Source: JABWBD01 sp040768665
GTDB lineage: Bacteria > Planctomycetota > Planctomycetia > Pirellulales > Thermoguttaceae
Assembly (NCBI GenBank): GCA_040768665.1
Contig: JAXGMN010000013.1
Span: 1-64,000 of the forward strand
Direction of reading: 5' to 3'
DNA: 64,000 nt
The position numbers were made by a program, and so were the translations under genes. The notes under the pieces are model-generated. The model was not told the origin of the DNA, did not search any database, and saw only the letters and a list, made by a program, of their open reading frames with translations. Shown in pieces: positions 61,413 to 64,000 of the stretch (positions are counted from its first letter, which is position 1; every line of letters starts with the position of its first letter).

Positions 61413-62144
61413 GTGGCAGAACAGGATCACCGTGTGCGCATTGCCGCTACTTCAGACATCCACGTCACGTCGACGCGCTCCGAGAGCATCCATGCCCTTC
61501 TGACCGAAGCGAGCGACAAAGCCGACGTGTTGCTCCTGTGCGGCGACCTTACCGACCGAGGACGGCCCGAGGAGGCGGAGGTACTCGCTCGCGACGTGCG
61601 GTCGATTCGCATCCCTGTCCTGGCCGTTTTGGGCAACCACGACTTCGACTCGGACCATGAGCACGAGATCCAGAAAATCCTTTGCGACGCGGGAGTCCAC
61701 GTGCTCGACGGCCATGCGTGCGAGATCCGGGGCGTCGCGTTCGCCGGTGTCAAGGGGTTTGGCGGCGGCTTCGGGCGACGCGCGCTGGCCTCCTTTGGGG
61801 AACGGACCCTGAAGGCGTTTGTGCAGGAGTCGCTCAATGAGATGCTCAAGCTGGAAGCGGTATTAAGTCGTCTCTCGCAAGAGCGGCGGGTCGTGCTGCT
61901 GCACTATGCACCGATCCAGGAGACCGTGGAGGGCGAGCCGCCCGAGATCTTCCCCTTCCTCGGATCGAGCCATCTGGAGGAACCGCTTGATCGATTCGAA
62001 GTGACGATGGTCTTTCATGGCCATGCGCACCGCGGGAAGCCTGAAGGAAAGACGCGGACCGGCATTCCCGTCTACAATGTGGCTGAGCCCGTGCTGAGAA
62101 GAGCGATGCCCGACGAGTTGCCGTTGCGGATTGTGGAGGTTTGA
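61413..62144 (+). CDS. Calcineurin-like metallophosphoesterase
   Basis: The GTG at 61413 follows GGGAGACGAAGACC. The 243-residue enzyme shows the standard metal motifs in order: ATSDIHVTS, CGDLTDRG, GNHDFDSD, LLHYAPIQ and FHGHAHRG. It should hydrolyse phosphodiester or phosphomonoester bonds with two metal ions. The divergent nucleotidyltransferase neighbour may be a functional partner; this is only context. Length is typical for small soluble members. Confidence 0.92.
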   Translation: MAEQDHRVRIAATSDIHVTSTRSESIHALLTEASDKADVLLLCGDLTDRGRPEEAEVLARDVRSIRIPVLAVLGNHDFDSDHEHEIQKILCDAGVHVLDGHACEIRGVAFAGVKGFGGGFGRRALASFGERTLKAFVQESLNEMLKLEAVLSRLSQERRVVLLHYAPIQETVEGEPPEIFPFLGSSHLEEPLDRFEVTMVFHGHAHRGKPEGKTRTGIPVYNVAEPVLRRAMPDELPLRIVEV

Positions 62145-62170
62145 GCCGGTACCGCGTCGGCGGCGACTCA

Positions 62171-62267
62171 GAGGCTATCCGGAAACGGGGACTGGCTCCC
62201 GGATGGCGTGTCTCGGAGCCCGAGTTTATACAAGATGTAGGGTGCCTGTCCCCGTTTCCGGATAGCC
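62171..62267. repeat. Palindromic dispersed element, copy F
   Basis: Perfect 21-bp arms, from AGGCTATCCGGAAACGGGGA at 62171 to TCCCCGTTTCCGGATAGCCT at 62267, form the cleanest stem in the family. Inside are CTGGCTCC and ACAAGATGTAGGGTGCCTG, as in copies C and D. It lies between convergent genes and could terminate both. Confidence 0.9.
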
Positions 62268-62269
62268 TT

Positions 62270-62464
62270 TCACTCGGCTGACTGACCGTGCCGTTCGGTG
62301 TCGGCCTTCCGGCGGGGCTCGTTCATGACGTCGGACCGGTTGCGGCCGAATCGGAAGTCGCTCGCGTCCGCGTGGACATCTTTGAGATATCGACGCCTCT
62401 TGCGATTGCCGGCCCGCTTGATTTCTCGCTTCAACTTGCGGAGCAGCCGTTTGTCGTCTTGCAT
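62270..62464 (-). CDS. Small basic protein
   Basis: The 64-residue frame starts MQDDKRLLRKLKREIKRAGN and continues with KRRRYLKDVHADASDFRFG and RNRSDVMNEP. The strongly basic first half suits a nucleic-acid or ribosome-associated protein. I recall similar short proteins in Planctomycetes but could not check it. It lies just after copy F on the map. Confidence 0.6.
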   Translation of the reverse strand: MQDDKRLLRKLKREIKRAGNRKRRRYLKDVHADASDFRFGRNRSDVMNEPRRKADTERHGQSAE

Positions 62465-62713
62465 GGGCGATATCCTGATCGAACGGGAAACGGTCTGAGG
62501 TCTGCGGCGCCGTCGCCTGGCATTCTATAGGATGAGAGGCGACGGACCAGCGCTAGGTTCGCCTGGGCGCCGCTAACAAGCAAGAACGGGGCTCGCGGAC
62601 GTAAGGGGGGCAGCCCATTGACCGGGACGCGCGCGGCAGGCGACAATGGGGCCGGCGTAGGGGGACGCCACGGTACCACCGTTCCGGTTCGCTTTCCCCG
62701 AGAAGAGGTATCA
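62465..62713. other. Divergent region upstream of the oxidoreductase
   Basis: This 249-bp region separates the small basic protein and the oxidoreductase, which read apart. A weak GTCGCCT ... AGGCGAC pair lies near 62512-62544. No coding pattern is visible. Confidence 0.35.
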
Positions 62714-64000
62714 ATGGCCCTGATGAGTGGACACAGCAATCGTCGCCAATTTTTCCGGACTGCGGCTGCCCTGGCTGTGCCGACTTTCGTTTCGGCTTCC
62801 GCGCTGGGCCGCGATGGCCGGCCTGCCCCAAGCGAGCGGCTGACGGTCGGCGTCGTCGGCGTGGGATCGCGGGGTTTCAACTTGCTTGAGTGGTTCGGCG
62901 CGGAGGACGACGCGCAAATCGTAGCCGTCTGCGACGTGGATACATTGCATTACCGCGACAATCCCTGGGGCAAGGGCCGCGCGTTCGGCGTGGAGCCGGC
63001 TGTCAAGGCGGTCGAAACGCGCTACTCCCGGCGGACCACCGGAAAGTATCGCGGCTGCGCAGCACATCGCGATTATCGCGAACTGTGTGCACGGGACGAT
63101 CTCGATGCCATCGTGGTCGCGACGCCCGATCATTGGCATGCGCTGACCGCGATCGAGGCGATGCGCCAGGGGAAGGATGTCTACTGCGAAAAGCCCGTCA
63201 CTCACTTTTTCGGCGAGGGCCGGCTCGTTTACCGTGAGGCCCAGCGGCGGAAGACCGTTTTTCAGGCCGGATCGCAGCAGCGGTCGGATGCCCTCTTTCA
63301 ACGCGCGGTGGAATTGGTTCGCAACGGCGTGATCGGCAAGGTCCGGCACGTGGAGATTGGGTTGCCGGAGGGCTACCCCGAACCACAGGGCGATACGACC
63401 GTGCAGGAGCCACCGGAACACCTGGACTACGAGTTCTGGTGCGGACCCGCTCCCAAGCTCCCGTACATGCGGGCCAGGCATCATCGGTGGTGGCGGGGGC
63501 ACTTGGCTTATGGCGGCGGGACCCTCATGGACTGGATCGGCCACCACAACGACATCGCCCACTGGGCTCTCGAGATGGATCGCAGCGGTCCGACGAAGGT
63601 TGAAGCCGTCGGCTGGGAGTACCCCGAGACCGACGTCTACAACACTCCGCGCGACTACGAAATCCGTTGCGAGTATCCCGGCGGGGCGACGAGTTCGATC
63701 TCCAACCGGTATCCGAACGGGCTGAAACTCATCGGCGAAGACGGCTGGATCTTCGTTACCCGGGGCAAAATGGACGCCTCGGATCCGAGGTGGACGCAAG
63801 CGGACTTCACACCGGGGCCGTTGAAAATCGCAGAGCCGACCCGTCACGCGCGAGACTTCTTGGATGCCGTCCGCTGCCGCGGGGCCTGTCTCACCTCGGC
63901 CGAAATCGCGCATCGCTCGATCACGCCCGGCCATCTGGGATACCTCTCACAGGCCGTTGGCCGACCGGTGCGATGGGATCCGCAACGCGAGCAGATCGTC
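62714..64000 (+). CDS. TAT-exported Gfo/Idh/MocA-family oxidoreductase (3' truncated)
   Basis: The frame begins at ATG 62714 after GAGAAGAGGTATCA and runs open to the last base of the window, so the C-terminus is missing. At least 429 residues are present. A TAT signal is visible (SNRRQFFRTAAALAVPT), followed by a Rossmann-fold nucleotide site (TVGVVGVGSRGFNLL) and the catalytic VYCEKPVTHFFGEG motif. A substrate-domain HHNDIAHWAL segment lies later. This is a second paralogue of the gene at 52686; the substrate is unknown. Confidence 0.88.
   Translation, partial: MALMSGHSNRRQFFRTAAALAVPTFVSASALGRDGRPAPSERLTVGVVGVGSRGFNLLEWFGAEDDAQIVAVCDVDTLHYRDNPWGKGRAFGVEPAVKAVETRYSRRTTGKYRGCAAHRDYRELCARDDLDAIVVATPDHWHALTAIEAMRQGKDVYCEKPVTHFFGEGRLVYREAQRRKTVFQAGSQQRSDALFQRAVELVRNGVIGKVRHVEIGLPEGYPEPQGDTTVQEPPEHLDYEFWCGPAPKLPYMRARHHRWWRGHLAYGGGTLMDWIGHHNDIAHWALEMDRSGPTKVEAVGWEYPETDVYNTPRDYEIRCEYPGGATSSISNRYPNGLKLIGEDGWIFVTRGKMDASDPRWTQADFTPGPLKIAEPTRHARDFLDAVRCRGACLTSAEIAHRSITPGHLGYLSQAVGRPVRWDPQREQIV

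Noticed and set aside
62711..63934. A 407-codon minus-strand frame
   Set aside because: It is antisense to the oxidoreductase, which has a TAT signal, a Rossmann site and the EKP motif.

Overview
This is a GC-rich bacterial chromosome segment. I assign it to the Planctomycetota, probably a Pirellulales-type lineage. The grounds are a Hanks-type kinase fused to WD40 repeats, an ECF-like sigma factor beside it, several caspase-fold and DUF4384-type proteins, twin-arginine Gfo/Idh/MocA oxidoreductases, a ceramidase-like secreted protein, and many long antisense open frames that come from strong GC bias at third codon positions. No rRNA, tRNA, CRISPR array, transposase or phage gene was recognised. 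Starts were chosen from visible Shine-Dalgarno sequences and family N-termini.

Region 1 (1-10460, + strand) is the S10/spc ribosomal-protein operon in the usual order: end of rplW, then rplB, rpsS, rplV, rpsC, rplP, rpmC, rpsQ, rplN, rplX, rplE, rpsN, rpsH, rplF, rplR, rpsE, rplO, secY, adk, map. No rpmD lies between rpsE and rplO. The usual infA-rpmJ-rpsM-rpsK-rpsD-rpoA-rplQ tail does not follow map; a secreted GH16 glycosidase gene (10575-13766) follows instead.

Region 2 (13.8-34.7 kb) is the accessory part and the most interesting. It holds a secreted beta-barrel-like protein, small secreted low-complexity proteins, a metacaspase-like protease fused to a DUF4384-type domain, a stand-alone DUF4384-type protein, a WD40-caspase fusion, a Ser/Thr kinase with WD40 repeats, an ECF-like sigma factor, a Cys-rich secreted peptide, and finally a caspase-PDZ gene followed 22 bp later by a serpin that carries a PDZ domain inside the serpin fold. 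The two PDZ domains look related, and the serpin reactive loop has Lys-Arg at the expected cleavage position, which suits the basic specificity known for metacaspases. I propose this pair as a protease/inhibitor module, possibly governing lytic or death-like proteolysis in the cell envelope. That role is inference.

Region 3 (34.7-56.4 kb) carries a Ski2-like helicase, a GNAT acetyltransferase overlapping a parallel beta-helix protein, a PKD-domain protein, an amidohydrolase pair whose second member has lost metal ligands, an ABC ATPase-permease-lipoprotein cluster, an HD-GYP protein, a DUF1328 peptide, ispG, a TAT-secreted oxidoreductase and a ceramidase-like protein. Region 4 (56.8-64 kb) has selA and selB for selenocysteine incorporation, a nucleotidyltransferase divergent from a metallophosphoesterase, a small basic protein, and the 5' part of another oxidoreductase that runs off the window.

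The intergenic spaces carry at least two families of dispersed palindromic repeats. One has GGGGACTGGCTC...GTGCCTGTCCCC cores inside longer inverted arms. The other is a roughly 95-bp element with an AGCAGCCGGGCTG hairpin, found twice immediately after a TAA stop codon.
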